Origin: Bacillus sp. SG-1
GTDB taxonomy: Bacteria; Bacillota; Bacilli; Bacillales; Bacillaceae_B
Direction: 5' to 3'
DNA length: 35,245 nt
Assembly (NCBI RefSeq): GCF_000181495.1
Contig: NZ_ABCF01000030.1
Location: forward strand, 1 to 35,245
Below, piece by piece: positions 1 to 7,204 of this stretch (position 1 is its first letter; each line of letters starts with the position of its first letter). The notes beneath the pieces are model-generated. The model worked only from the letters and a program-made list of their open reading frames with translations, made no database searches and was not told where the DNA came from. A program made the position numbers and the translations under genes.

Positions 1-212
1 GGGGCTTCATTTTATGGAAGAAGACCGAATGATGTACAGCGCTCGGTTTGCGAGGGGCTTCATTTCACGGGAGAAGACCAAATGATGTACAGCGCTCGGA
101 CTGCGTGGGGCTTCATTTCATTGAATTAGACCAAATGATGTACCGCGCTCGGCTTGCGCGGGGCTTCATTCCAGCGGATTAGACTAAATGATGTACAGCG
201 CTCAGACTGTCA
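1..212. repeat. 53-bp tandem repeat array (class D), 4 units
   Basis: Units begin with GGGGCTTCATT at 1, 54, 107 and 160, so the period is exactly 53 bp. Each unit carries AGACCAAATGATGTAC about 20 bases in and CAGCGCTCGG after it. The first copy touches the window edge, so the array may extend upstream. The fourth copy decays after about 209. The units differ by scattered substitutions and there are no unique spacers between them. 53 is not a multiple of 3, so this is not a protein repeat. The order GGGG - TCAT - AAGACCAA - TGA is shared with the class B repeats at 3764-4175. Confidence 0.9.
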
Positions 213-361
213 GAAGTATTCATCTCATCCATGAGGGCGTCCACTTTCAGACTGTAATTCAATACATTATCAAAACTATATCAAGAGATGGCGGGTCTTC
301 GTCTTGCGATCTCTTCCTTGTCTTGGCTATCAAACTATTATTGGAAAAGAGGACTGGCGCC

Positions 362-1708
362 ATGAGCCATGAAAAGAAAAAGCTTAGTATTTACGCATTG
401 ACCTGGCCAATTTTTATAGAGATTTTTTTACATATGCTGATGGGAAACGCAGATACGTTAATGCTTAGCCAGTACTCGGATGATTCCGTGGCTGCGGTAG
501 GGGTATCCAACCAGGTGTTGTCACTGATCATTGTCATGTTTGGATTTGTGGCAACCGGAACTTCAATACTTGTCTCTCAAAACCTGGGTGCCAATAAAAT
601 TACCGCTGCAAGGGAAGTGGCGGTCGTTTCTCTGGCTGCAAACCTTGTGTTTGGATTTGTTCTGAGTATTCTTATCTTCCTATTAAACGATCAAATTCTC
701 AATTTGATGGATATTCCAGCGGAACTGCGGGGTGAAGCCTCCTCCTATTTAACAATCGTTGGCGGATTCTCCTTTATACAAGCACTGATCATGACAGCTG
801 GTGCAACTCTGCGAAGCTATGAATTTACTAAAGACGCTATGTATATCACTATAGGAATGAACATCCTCAACATTATAGGGAACTACCTGTTTATCTTCGG
901 TCCTTTCGGTATTCCAGTGTTGGGAGTAGAAGGTGTATCAATTTCGACAGTTGTCAGCCGCACCCTCGGGCTTGCAGCGATAACATTTGTTTTAGTAAAA
1001 CGTATCCCCGGTGTCTTTAAGCCCTCTCGGATTTTCCAGGTTCAGCATATTAAAGACCTTCTGCGAATCGGCATTCCTTCAGCGGGAGAACACTTGTCTT
1101 ATAATGGGTCTCAAATGGTGATCACGTATTTCATTGCTGTTATGGGTACGGAGGCGCTGACCACAAAGGTATACGCGCAAAATTTGATGATGTTCATCTT
1201 TCTATTCGCTCTGGCCATCAGTCAGGGTACCCAAATTATGATTGGACATATGGTCGGCGGCAGAGATTTCAAGGGAGCCTACGAACGATGCATCAAAAGC
1301 TTAAAAATTTCCATTGTCATATCTTTAGGCATGGCTGTCCTGTTTGCCTTGTTTTCCGACCAACTATTAGGGATATTTACCAGCAACGAGGAGATTATCT
1401 ACCTCGGCAGTATTCTCATTTGGCTGACCATCATACTTGAACCAGGAAGAAGCTTCAACTTGGTAGTCATCAGTTCACTCCGTGCAGCCGGCGATGTCAA
1501 GTTTCCCGTTTACATCGGCATCCTTTCCATGTGGGGAGTGAGTGTCCTCCTCTCCTATGTATTAGGCATTGTATTTGGACTGGGCTTAATCGGAATCTGG
1601 ATTTCATTTATTGCTGATGAGTGGCTCCGCGGACTTATTATGCTCCGGAGATGGAAATCACGAATATGGATGGAAAAGAACTTTATTGGCGAGAAGGATT
1701 CCAATTAA
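362..1708 (+). CDS. MATE-family multidrug/Na+ efflux transporter (YisQ-like)
   Basis: Membrane exporter of the MATE (NorM/DinF) family, 448 residues, close to the usual 450. It shows about 12 hydrophobic segments and the family hallmarks: an N-terminal segment ending MGNADTLMLSQYSDDSVAAVGVSNQV, GTSILVSQNLGA, and in the second half the pseudo-repeat ALAISQGTQIMIGHMVGG. I chose ATG 362 (MSHEKKKLSIY) because AAGAGGA lies about 9 bases upstream. The frame is open back to 188, but the extra 58 residues look like translated leader. An inverted repeat (AAGAGAT 283-289 / ATCTCTT 309-315) in that leader could be an operator. B. subtilis carries the MATE gene yisQ near asnO, which suits this position. 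The substrate cannot be told from sequence. A terminator follows directly. Confidence 0.9.
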   Translation: MSHEKKKLSIYALTWPIFIEIFLHMLMGNADTLMLSQYSDDSVAAVGVSNQVLSLIIVMFGFVATGTSILVSQNLGANKITAAREVAVVSLAANLVFGFVLSILIFLLNDQILNLMDIPAELRGEASSYLTIVGGFSFIQALIMTAGATLRSYEFTKDAMYITIGMNILNIIGNYLFIFGPFGIPVLGVEGVSISTVVSRTLGLAAITFVLVKRIPGVFKPSRIFQVQHIKDLLRIGIPSAGEHLSYNGSQMVITYFIAVMGTEALTTKVYAQNLMMFIFLFALAISQGTQIMIGHMVGGRDFKGAYERCIKSLKISIVISLGMAVLFALFSDQLLGIFTSNEEIIYLGSILIWLTIILEPGRSFNLVVISSLRAAGDVKFPVYIGILSMWGVSVLLSYVLGIVFGLGLIGIWISFIADEWLRGLIMLRRWKSRIWMEKNFIGEKDSN

Positions 1709-1718
1709 AATACTTTTT

Positions 1719-1751
1719 AAGAGTGGAGAAAACAGTTTCCACTCTTTTTTG
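1719..1751 (+). terminator. Rho-independent terminator of the MATE gene
   Basis: Stem AAGAGTGGA / TCCACTCTT (1719-1727 with 1738-1746), followed by a run of T. Its end abuts the first TnrA/GlnR-type box. Confidence 0.85.
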
Positions 1752-1766
1752 TTAAGTTTTTTTACA
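1750..1766 (+). promoter_or_regulatory. TnrA/GlnR-type box 1
   Basis: TGTTAAGTTTTTTTACA fits the TnrA/GlnR consensus TGTNANAWWWTNTNACA with one mismatch (G for A at position 7). It lies upstream of the glnK promoter, centred about 72 bases before the predicted start of transcription. That is farther than the roughly -50 position typical of TnrA activation. Confidence 0.55.
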
Positions 1767-1794
1767 TTAAAACGCTTACACTTTATTTTATTGG

Positions 1795-1823
1795 TTGATT
1801 TTTTCAACAATTCAGAATATGAT
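1795..1823 (+). promoter_or_regulatory. Sigma-A-type promoter of glnK-amtB
   Basis: TTGATT (1795-1800), 17-base spacer, TATGAT (1818-1823). Transcription would begin near 1830, about 53 bases before the glnK start codon, and it lies between the two TnrA/GlnR-type boxes. Confidence 0.6.
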
Positions 1824-1842
1824 ATAAAACATAACCATTTGA

Positions 1843-1859
1843 TGTTAGTTTTTCTAACA
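1843..1859 (+). promoter_or_regulatory. TnrA/GlnR-type box 2, perfect palindrome in the leader
   Basis: TGTTAGTTTTTCTAACA, extended to perfect 7-bp arms ATGTTAG/CTAACAT around TTTTT. It fits the TnrA/GlnR consensus with one mismatch. It lies downstream of the predicted transcription start, so occupancy there would more likely repress than activate. GlnR under nitrogen excess is the natural candidate, by inference. Confidence 0.65.
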
Positions 1860-1882
1860 TAAATAAAAAGGAGCTGGTCACG

Positions 1883-2224
1883 ATGAAAAAGATTGAAGCT
1901 ATCGTCCGCCCAGAGGTGTTCCAGGCATTAAGAGAAGGGCTTGCCGCAAGCGGATTTAACGGTCTGACTGTATCTGAAGCAGCCGGATGTGGTAAACAAA
2001 AAGGAAAACAAGGCCTATTTCGGGGAAATACTTTTGAAGTCGCCCTTTCTCCCCGTGTAAAGGTGGAAATGATCGTAGAAGATACCGAGACAGAGGAAAT
2101 TGTTGACTTAATTTGTGAATATTGCTCAACCGGAAAAGTAGGAGACGGTAAAATTTTCATCTCCGACATTCAAGAAGTAGTACGTATACGCTCCAGAGAA
2201 CGCGGAAAACAAGCCTTTATATAA
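1883..2224 (+). CDS. glnK: Nitrogen regulatory protein P-II (GlnK/NrgB family)
   Basis: Small trimeric signal protein that reads 2-oxoglutarate and ATP/ADP and controls the neighbouring ammonium channel. At 113 residues it is standard length. It starts MKKIEAIVRPEVFQALREGL, a typical PII first strand and helix, and has the T-loop region and the C-terminal signature GKVGDGKIFISDIQEVVRIRSRERG (B- and C-loops that bind nucleotide). At the T-loop tip, where the modified tyrosine of enteric PII sits, this protein reads KGKQGLFRGNTF with Phe, so uridylylation is unlikely, as expected in Bacilli. The ATG has AAAAGGAG about 9 bases upstream. It lies 87 bases before amtB with no terminator between, so the two form an operon. 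The order (glnK first) is the reverse of B. subtilis nrgA-nrgB. Confidence 0.93.
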   Translation: MKKIEAIVRPEVFQALREGLAASGFNGLTVSEAAGCGKQKGKQGLFRGNTFEVALSPRVKVEMIVEDTETEEIVDLICEYCSTGKVGDGKIFISDIQEVVRIRSRERGKQAFI

Positions 2225-2311
2225 CCTTATCCCAGAATCCCCCACACCCAGACATTTCACTAACCCGCCCTTTTGCCTTTAGACAATAATAAAATCAGGA
2301 GGAACAAATTT

Positions 2312-3685
2312 ATGCTGAAAAAAGTATCATGCTTTTCTGCTTTTCTTTTGTTTACCGCCACCCCAGCCCTTGCAGCGCCTACTGCCCAGAGTGTTCAGAC
2401 TTCCGTTGACGGAATGTGGGTAATGGTCGCCGCTTTATTGGTCTTCTTTATGCACGCAGGGTTTGCTATGGTTGAATCCGGTTTTACCCGTTCCAAAAAC
2501 ACCCTTAATATTTTGATGAAAAATTTCCTGACGATTTCAATCGCCTCCATTCTTTATTTTCTATTCGGTTTCGGTTTAATGTTTGGTAGTTCAGCCAACG
2601 GACTGGTTGGAACAGACGGCTTCCTGCTGGCCGGACGTGAAGACATCGGATTTTTTGTCTTCCAGGCGGTTTTTGCAGCTACTTGTGCCACCATTATTTC
2701 AGGTGCTGTAGCTGAGCGTATGAAACTGAGCAGTTATATGCTTATCACCGTCGTGATTACCGGCGTAATTTATCCGGTTGTCGGCCACTGGGTCTGGGGC
2801 GGCGGATGGTTATCCGAGCTCGGCTTCATTGATTTCGCCGGTTCCACGGTTGTCCACTTGAGCGGTGCTGCAGCAGCCTTCATAGCCGTATTGTTCCTCG
2901 GACCGCGTATTGGGAAATACACAAACTCTAAAGTGAATGTCATCCCCGGTCACAATATTCCGATTGGAGCACTAGGTGTCTTCATCTTATGGTTCGGCTG
3001 GTTTGGATTCAACGGAGGCAGTACACTGGCAGCCGACCCGGAACTTGTGCCGCGAGTGATCACCGTCACCTTGCTGTCAGCTTCTGCAGCAGTCCTTTCT
3101 TCAGCATTTTACACAGCTTTCCGTTACAAGCGCATAGATCCATCCTTAACACTGAACGGTGCTTTAGGAGGATTAGTCGGTATCACTGCAGGTTGTGCGA
3201 ACGTATCTATCGGCGGATCCATAATAATTGGTTTAGTTGCTGGTGTTCTGCTGGTAGAGGGCGTTCGGTTTATCGAAGTAAAATTGAAAGTGGATGATCC
3301 GGTGGGCGCAATTGCTGTCCATGGTCTTTGCGGAATCTGGGGAACTGTAGCTATTGGATTCTTCGATGTAACAAATGGACTTTTCTACGGAGGAGACGCT
3401 TCTCTTTTAGGGGTGCAGGCTCTTGGTGTGGCAGCTGTAGTTCTTTGGATCTCCATTTCCATTGGTGGAGTCATCTATCTCATTAACAAAGTAGACAGCA
3501 TCCGTGTATCCAGTGAGGATGAGCTGGCAGGACTCGATTTTTCAGAGCATGGAGCGACTGCTTATGAACTAAATGAAACAGTCCTGACTTCCCATTCAAA
3601 CCAGCCAAATACCGCTTTCGGAAAAGAATTGGTACGGAAGCTGGATGGCTTGAGTGTTACTCCTACGAAAAAACAATACCATTAA
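2312..3685 (+). CDS. amtB: Ammonium transporter (Amt family)
   Basis: Trimeric membrane channel for ammonium uptake, 457 residues. A signal-peptide-like start (MLKKVSCFSAFLLFTATPALAA) is followed by about 11 transmembrane segments. Family landmarks are visible: VDGMWVMVAALLVFFMHAGFAMVESG, the phenylalanine gate region FFVFQAVFAATCATIISGAVAER, the first pore histidine in VVHLSGAAAAFIA, the signature GHNIPIGALGVFILWFGWFGFNGGS, and the second pore histidine in DPVGAIAVHGLCGIWG. ATG 2312 is preceded by AGGAGG at good spacing; the upstream in-frame ATG at 2273 has none. It is cotranscribed with glnK, whose product would plug the channel when nitrogen is plentiful. A strong terminator follows. Confidence 0.96.
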   Translation: MLKKVSCFSAFLLFTATPALAAPTAQSVQTSVDGMWVMVAALLVFFMHAGFAMVESGFTRSKNTLNILMKNFLTISIASILYFLFGFGLMFGSSANGLVGTDGFLLAGREDIGFFVFQAVFAATCATIISGAVAERMKLSSYMLITVVITGVIYPVVGHWVWGGGWLSELGFIDFAGSTVVHLSGAAAAFIAVLFLGPRIGKYTNSKVNVIPGHNIPIGALGVFILWFGWFGFNGGSTLAADPELVPRVITVTLLSASAAVLSSAFYTAFRYKRIDPSLTLNGALGGLVGITAGCANVSIGGSIIIGLVAGVLLVEGVRFIEVKLKVDDPVGAIAVHGLCGIWGTVAIGFFDVTNGLFYGGDASLLGVQALGVAAVVLWISISIGGVIYLINKVDSIRVSSEDELAGLDFSEHGATAYELNETVLTSHSNQPNTAFGKELVRKLDGLSVTPTKKQYH

Positions 3686-3697
3686 GAACGTAGAGTT

Positions 3698-3726
3698 AAC
3701 CCCTTCAGCTTGCTGGAGGGGTTTTT
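3698..3726 (+). terminator. Terminator of glnK-amtB
   Basis: 12-bp stem AACCCCTTCAGC / GCTGGAGGGGTT (one T-G pair) with a two-base loop, followed by TTTTT. Confidence 0.9.
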
Positions 3727-3763
3727 GCTCGTTTGTACAGCCGGCGATGTTTCACGACAGTGT

Positions 3764-4175
3764 CATAAGACCACCAGGAACGTGCAGGGTGTTTCATGAG
3801 CTCTTCAAAAGACCACTAAGAGTCTTTATTACACTTCCGCGGAATCCTCCTTCAAGGGGAACGTTTCTTTCTTAATCGTATCCCTTCACTCACGGAATCC
3901 TCCTTCAAGGGGCACGTTTCTTCCTTAATCGTATCCCTTCAACCGCGGAACCCTCCTTCAAGAGGCACGTTTCTTCCTTAATCGTATCCCTTCACTCACG
4001 GAATCCTCCTCCAAGGGGCACGTTTCATAAAACCATTAAGAGGCTTTTTCGCATTTAGGGTGCCTCATAAACCTCTCATAAGACCAACTGAGAGTCTTTT
4101 TCACTGTCAGGGTGTCTCATAAACTCTTCATAAAACCAAATATGAGTCTTTTTAAACATAGGGCATCTAATGAAT
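3764..4175. repeat. Class B repeats (51-52 bp) interrupted by class A array
   Basis: The gene-free stretch between amtB and asnO. Copies of a unit starting CATAAGACCA...GAGTCTTTTT...GGGTGTCTCATAAACTCTT begin at about 3764, 3806, 4026, 4077 and 4129. The last intervals are 51 and 52 bp. The first interval is 42 bp, i.e. a copy lacking about 10 bp. Between the second and third copies (3834-4025) sits a class A 53-bp array, listed separately. The unit shares the order TCAT - AAGACCAA - TGA with the class D array at 1-212. Confidence 0.8.
3834..4025. repeat. 53-bp tandem repeat array (class A1), about 3.6 units
   Basis: The anchor CCTTCAAG (or a one-base variant) occurs at 3849, 3902, 3955 and 4008, i.e. 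exactly 53 bp apart. The unit contains AGGGGCACGTTTCTTCC, TTAATCGTATCCCTTCA and CGGAATCCTC. It is clearly related to the large array at 28181-28880. The last unit passes into a class B unit at GTTTCATAA (about 4022-4030). On the minus strand each unit holds an AAGGAGG followed by a 13-codon frame (see findings). Confidence 0.9.
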
Positions 4176-4185
4176 GCCCCAAAAA

Positions 4186-4223
4186 TAAAAAAAGCTCACA
4201 CCCTCTTAAACAGGCATGAGCTT
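4186..4223 (-). terminator. Terminator of asnO
   Basis: Minus-strand stem AAGCTCA/TGAGCTT (arms 4192-4198 and 4217-4223), extended by a few further pairs, followed by a T run (the A run at about 4186-4193). Confidence 0.75.
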
Positions 4224-4227
4224 AGGA

Positions 4228-6075
4228 TCAATCCACAATATTAATATTGTAATCTTTGAACCACACATGAATCTGAGCTAGATGGGCAAGAAGCTGTGGA
4301 CCTGTCATCAACTGACCGAACCATGGGGTTTTAAAAGCTTCCCCATTCGTTTCGACAAGTGCTTTTAATTGTTGATGATCAAAGAGTTCATAGAGAACGC
4401 TCGATTTATCTTGCAGAACTTCCCCGAGCCAGTTTTTAACGAGTGATGTATACACAGGGTGATGCGTTTTTGGATAAGGACTTTTCTTACGGTATAACAC
4501 CTCATCCGGAAGTGTACCTTCCAGCGCTTTTCTTAAGATGCCTTTTTCACGGTTTTCGTGCATCTTCATTTTCCAAGGGATGTTCCACACATATTCGACC
4601 AGGCGGTGATCGGCAAACGGTACCCTTACTTCCAGGCTCGCGCCCATGCTCATCCTGTCCTTTCGATCAAGCAGAGTCGTCATGAACCAGATGATGTTGA
4701 GGTAGAACAACTCTCTTCTCTTGGCTTCGACAGGTGTTTCCCCTTCCAATATCGGGGTTTCAGCTACTGTTTCGTTGTATTGGCTTAGCACATATTCTTC
4801 AAGGTTCAATTTCTTGCGTAAGTCTGCTTTCAAGAGAGACTGCCTTTCTTCAACCGACCTCATCCATGGGAAACCTTTACGGTTAAAATCCTCTTCATTA
4901 TGGAACCAAGGGTAACCACCGAAAATTTCGTCTGCACATTCACCAGACAATCCGACCGTAAAGTCTGCTTTGATCTCCCGGCAAAACCAAAGCAGTGAAG
5001 AATCCACATCCGCCATCCCTGGCAGGTCTCTTACATGAACAGCTTCCGTTAAATAGTTCTTTAATTCTTCCTGAGAAATAATACAGTTGTGATGTACGGT
5101 TTGGAACGTCTCTGACATGAGATTAATCCATTTGCTGTCAGAGTTTGGCTGAAATTTATTTGATTTAAAGTGTTGATCATTGCCTTCGTAGTCTATGGAA
5201 TAAGTGTGCAGGCTTCCTTTACCTTCTTCCCGGTAAGAATTAGCTGCAATTGCGGTTATTGCACTCGAATCCAGGCCACCTGATAAGAATGTGCAAAGCG
5301 GGACATCAGACACCAGTTGTCTCGTGATACTGTCTTTGACCAAAAAACCTACTTTTTCAACGGTTTCATCAAAGCTGTCCGTATGTTCGGCACTTTTTAC
5401 ATTCCAGTACCTCCAGATTTTCAATCCGTCTTTGGAGAAAGTCATCGCATGTCCGGGCCTCAATTCCTTAATACCCTTGAATACTCCAGACCCCGGTGAA
5501 CGTGAAGGTCCAAGCCCGAGAACTTCCGCCAATCCTTCTCTGTCCACTTCGGCTGCTACCGAAGGATGTGCCAGTAAGGCTTTTAACTCGGAGCCGAACA
5601 TAAGACCATTGCCTTTCTCACTGTAAAATAACGGCTTAACACCGAGACGGTCCCTTCCGACAAACACATGCTGCTTCTCGCTGTCCCAAACAGCAAAGGC
5701 AAAAATCCCGTTCAGATGATCAACGCATTCTTCCCTCCACTCAATATAGGAAGTCAAAAGCACTTCTGTATCCGAATGGCCCTTGAATGTGTAACCTTTG
5801 GCATGCAGTACTTTCCTGATATCTTCCGTATTGTACAATTCTCCGTTATAACAAATGACAAACCTTTGCCCCGCCTTCTCTTTTGCCATTGGCTGTTTTC
5901 CACCTTCAGGGTCCACCACTGTCAGCCTTTTATGCCCAAAAGCCGCATGGGTGTCCAGCCATACGTTTGAATCATCCGGTCCTCTTTTGGAGAGCGTTTC
6001 GGTCATGGATTCCAAAACTTTTTCAGCGTTTCGCAAATCTTTCTTAAAGTCGATCCATCCTGTAATTCCGCACAT
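4228..6075 (-). CDS. asnO: Asparagine synthetase, glutamine-hydrolysing (AsnO type)
   Basis: Makes asparagine from aspartate, ATP and glutamine in the cytosol. The start is set at the ATG of MCGITGW because family members expose Cys2 as the glutaminase nucleophile, and AAAGGATG precedes this ATG at good spacing. The frame stays open to 6138, but that extension would bury the Cys. Domains: N-terminal class II glutamine amidotransferase (about 2-190, with RGPD, YNGELYN, SDTEVLL) and C-terminal synthetase (about 235-590) with the ATP P-loop SGGLDSS near residue 265 and GMADVDSSLLWFCREIK. At 615 residues, with MCGITGW, GHKRL and KKSPYPKTHHP, it resembles B. subtilis AsnO, the sporulation-linked paralogue, more than AsnB. 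It is divergent from the yisN-like gene, as in B. subtilis. Confidence 0.95.
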   Translation of the reverse strand: MCGITGWIDFKKDLRNAEKVLESMTETLSKRGPDDSNVWLDTHAAFGHKRLTVVDPEGGKQPMAKEKAGQRFVICYNGELYNTEDIRKVLHAKGYTFKGHSDTEVLLTSYIEWREECVDHLNGIFAFAVWDSEKQHVFVGRDRLGVKPLFYSEKGNGLMFGSELKALLAHPSVAAEVDREGLAEVLGLGPSRSPGSGVFKGIKELRPGHAMTFSKDGLKIWRYWNVKSAEHTDSFDETVEKVGFLVKDSITRQLVSDVPLCTFLSGGLDSSAITAIAANSYREEGKGSLHTYSIDYEGNDQHFKSNKFQPNSDSKWINLMSETFQTVHHNCIISQEELKNYLTEAVHVRDLPGMADVDSSLLWFCREIKADFTVGLSGECADEIFGGYPWFHNEEDFNRKGFPWMRSVEERQSLLKADLRKKLNLEEYVLSQYNETVAETPILEGETPVEAKRRELFYLNIIWFMTTLLDRKDRMSMGASLEVRVPFADHRLVEYVWNIPWKMKMHENREKGILRKALEGTLPDEVLYRKKSPYPKTHHPVYTSLVKNWLGEVLQDKSSVLYELFDHQQLKALVETNGEAFKTPWFGQLMTGPQLLAHLAQIHVWFKDYNINIVD

Positions 6076-6127
6076 GTTGTTCATCCTTTCTATTTCAGGC
6101 AAAATTGGGCTAGATGCAATATGGATT

Positions 6128-6156
6128 ATCATATGCAATCTTCTGAAAATGGTTAA
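6128..6156 (-). promoter_or_regulatory. Possible asnO promoter
   Basis: On the minus strand, TTAACC (6151-6156), 17-base spacer, TATGAT (6128-6133). The -10 is good, the -35 is weak. B. subtilis asnO is sporulation-expressed; I could not recognise a convincing sigma-E promoter here. Confidence 0.35.
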
Positions 6157-6251
6157 TTGTCTTATTTCATTTTTACTTTAAATGAATATGCTAAATTAGG
6201 CCCAAAATGTAGATAATGTTGATATAACATCTTCAATAAGGGGGGAAATGG

Positions 6252-6812
6252 GTGAATAACCTGTATAGAAATAAGCTCCTACAGCGGCAGAATCGCTCAT
6301 ACACACTAGGAACTGTAGAATTCATTCACAATCAATGGGTATTTTTCGATGATGAGTTGGATGAAGCAACGGATTTGGAATTTTATACGCAGCAGGAGGT
6401 CGAAATTTACCGGGATCAAGGATGGGAAAGAGGTATATTAGAGCCTGAAGGCATTGTAAAAACTGCCTATGATCAAATGAATCTCAAAGATACGGAAACA
6501 ATCCGCATTAAAAAAACACTGATTTATTCACTGGAAATGCTGATTACGGAATTAAATGATGATTCTTTCTTCCAGTTTCTGACCAGCCTGAACTCACTTG
6601 ATTTTTCATTATATGACTGCATATTCTGCCATAATCACCTCTGTTTTCTTGAAGACAGGAAGATCAGAGAAGGGGTGAACTTTTTGACGTTTGATAACGG
6701 TGAAAATGTTTGTTCAGTCCAACATCACTTTACTTATTTCAAGAAACAGCGTGACCGCTTTGAATTCACTTTAAGTACGGGTAAGAGGATTGTTATAGAA
6801 AAGCTTGAGTAA
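6252..6812 (+). CDS. YisN-like protein of unknown function (DUF2777-like)
   Basis: 186 residues, acidic, with no signal peptide or membrane segment. The N-terminus MNNLYRNKLLQRQNRSYTLGTVEFIHNQWVFFDDELDEATDLE has a small-beta-domain feel, and the C-terminal part is rich in Phe, His and Cys (YDCIFCHNHLCFL, VCSVQHHFTYF). GTG 6252 is the start, with AAGGGGGG about 8 bases upstream; the ATG at 6249 in another frame hits a stop at once. It is divergent from asnO, the place occupied by yisN in B. subtilis, hence the name. The family assignment rests on position and general impression. No function is known to me. A short palindrome ATGTTGATATAACAT (6216-6230) lies just upstream. Confidence 0.8.
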   Translation: MNNLYRNKLLQRQNRSYTLGTVEFIHNQWVFFDDELDEATDLEFYTQQEVEIYRDQGWERGILEPEGIVKTAYDQMNLKDTETIRIKKTLIYSLEMLITELNDDSFFQFLTSLNSLDFSLYDCIFCHNHLCFLEDRKIREGVNFLTFDNGENVCSVQHHFTYFKKQRDRFEFTLSTGKRIVIEKLE

Positions 6813-6829
6813 GGCGGAGAATAAAACTA

Positions 6830-6860
6830 AGAGAAATTGGGTTTCCCAGTTTCTTTTTTT
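6830..6860 (+). terminator. Terminator of the yisN-like gene
   Basis: Stem AGAAATTGGG / CCCAGTTTCT (6832-6841 with 6845-6854), loop TTT, then TTTTTT. Confidence 0.85.
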
Positions 6861-6978
6861 AATTTTTTTGAATCCGTTTATTTGTGATAAGTTATCGGAG
6901 GATTTTCCCTCCTCGCGCGCAACTCCTTTGGACCCAAACTGGACTGCTTACCCGTAGGCGGTCCTTACAATATTGGTA

Positions 6979-7012
6979 CAAAAAAAGCTGCTGCCTGCAG
7001 GCAAACAGCTTT
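6979..7012 (-). terminator. Terminator of the small membrane-protein gene
   Basis: On the minus strand, AAAGCTG / CAGCTTT (arms 6984-6990 and 7006-7012) with an inner TGCCTGCAGGCA palindrome, then a T run (A run at 6979-6986). Confidence 0.8.
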
Positions 7013-7017
7013 GATGA

Positions 7018-7182
7018 TTAATCTAAATTACTTCTTTGTTCTTCTTCCTTTTGGCGCTTGATCGCTTCTTTCAATTCCTTCTGAGTCAGCAGCGGTGTGT
7101 GCCGGTGGCTGAAAGCAGCTTTTACAGATAAGGCAAATATGGAGATTGCCGCTATTACAATACAAAGTATCCATACTCTCAC
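7018..7182 (-). CDS. Small single-span membrane protein, unknown
   Basis: 54 residues. GTG start at 7182 with GACGGGG about 10 bases upstream, TAA at 7020-7018, own terminator. The N-terminal half is one hydrophobic span (MRVWILCIVIAAISIFALSV), followed by HRHTPLLTQKELKEAIKRQ and a charged tail rich in Glu and Lys. The topology is probably N-terminus anchored with a short cytoplasmic or external helix. It lies just downstream of, and in the same direction as, the FIST-PAS-GGDEF-EAL gene (22 bases between), so the two may be cotranscribed. I do not recognise a family. Confidence 0.65.
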   Translation of the reverse strand: MRVWILCIVIAAISIFALSVKAAFSHRHTPLLTQKELKEAIKRQKEEEQRSNLD

Positions 7183-7204
7183 AATGTTCACACCCCGTCT
7201 AATG

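Noticed and set aside
188..361. N-terminal extension of the MATE protein
   Set aside because: The 58 extra residues are not MATE-like, begin inside the repeat array and lack a ribosome site.
6216..6230. ATGTTGATATAACAT as a TnrA box
   Set aside because: The half-sites are too close (13 instead of 17 bases from TGT to ACA); the regulator is unknown.
6861..6978. Possible small RNA (GGAGG/CCTCC and GGACC/GGTCC pairings)
   Set aside because: Short, with no promoter or terminator of its own; the pairings are weak and separated.
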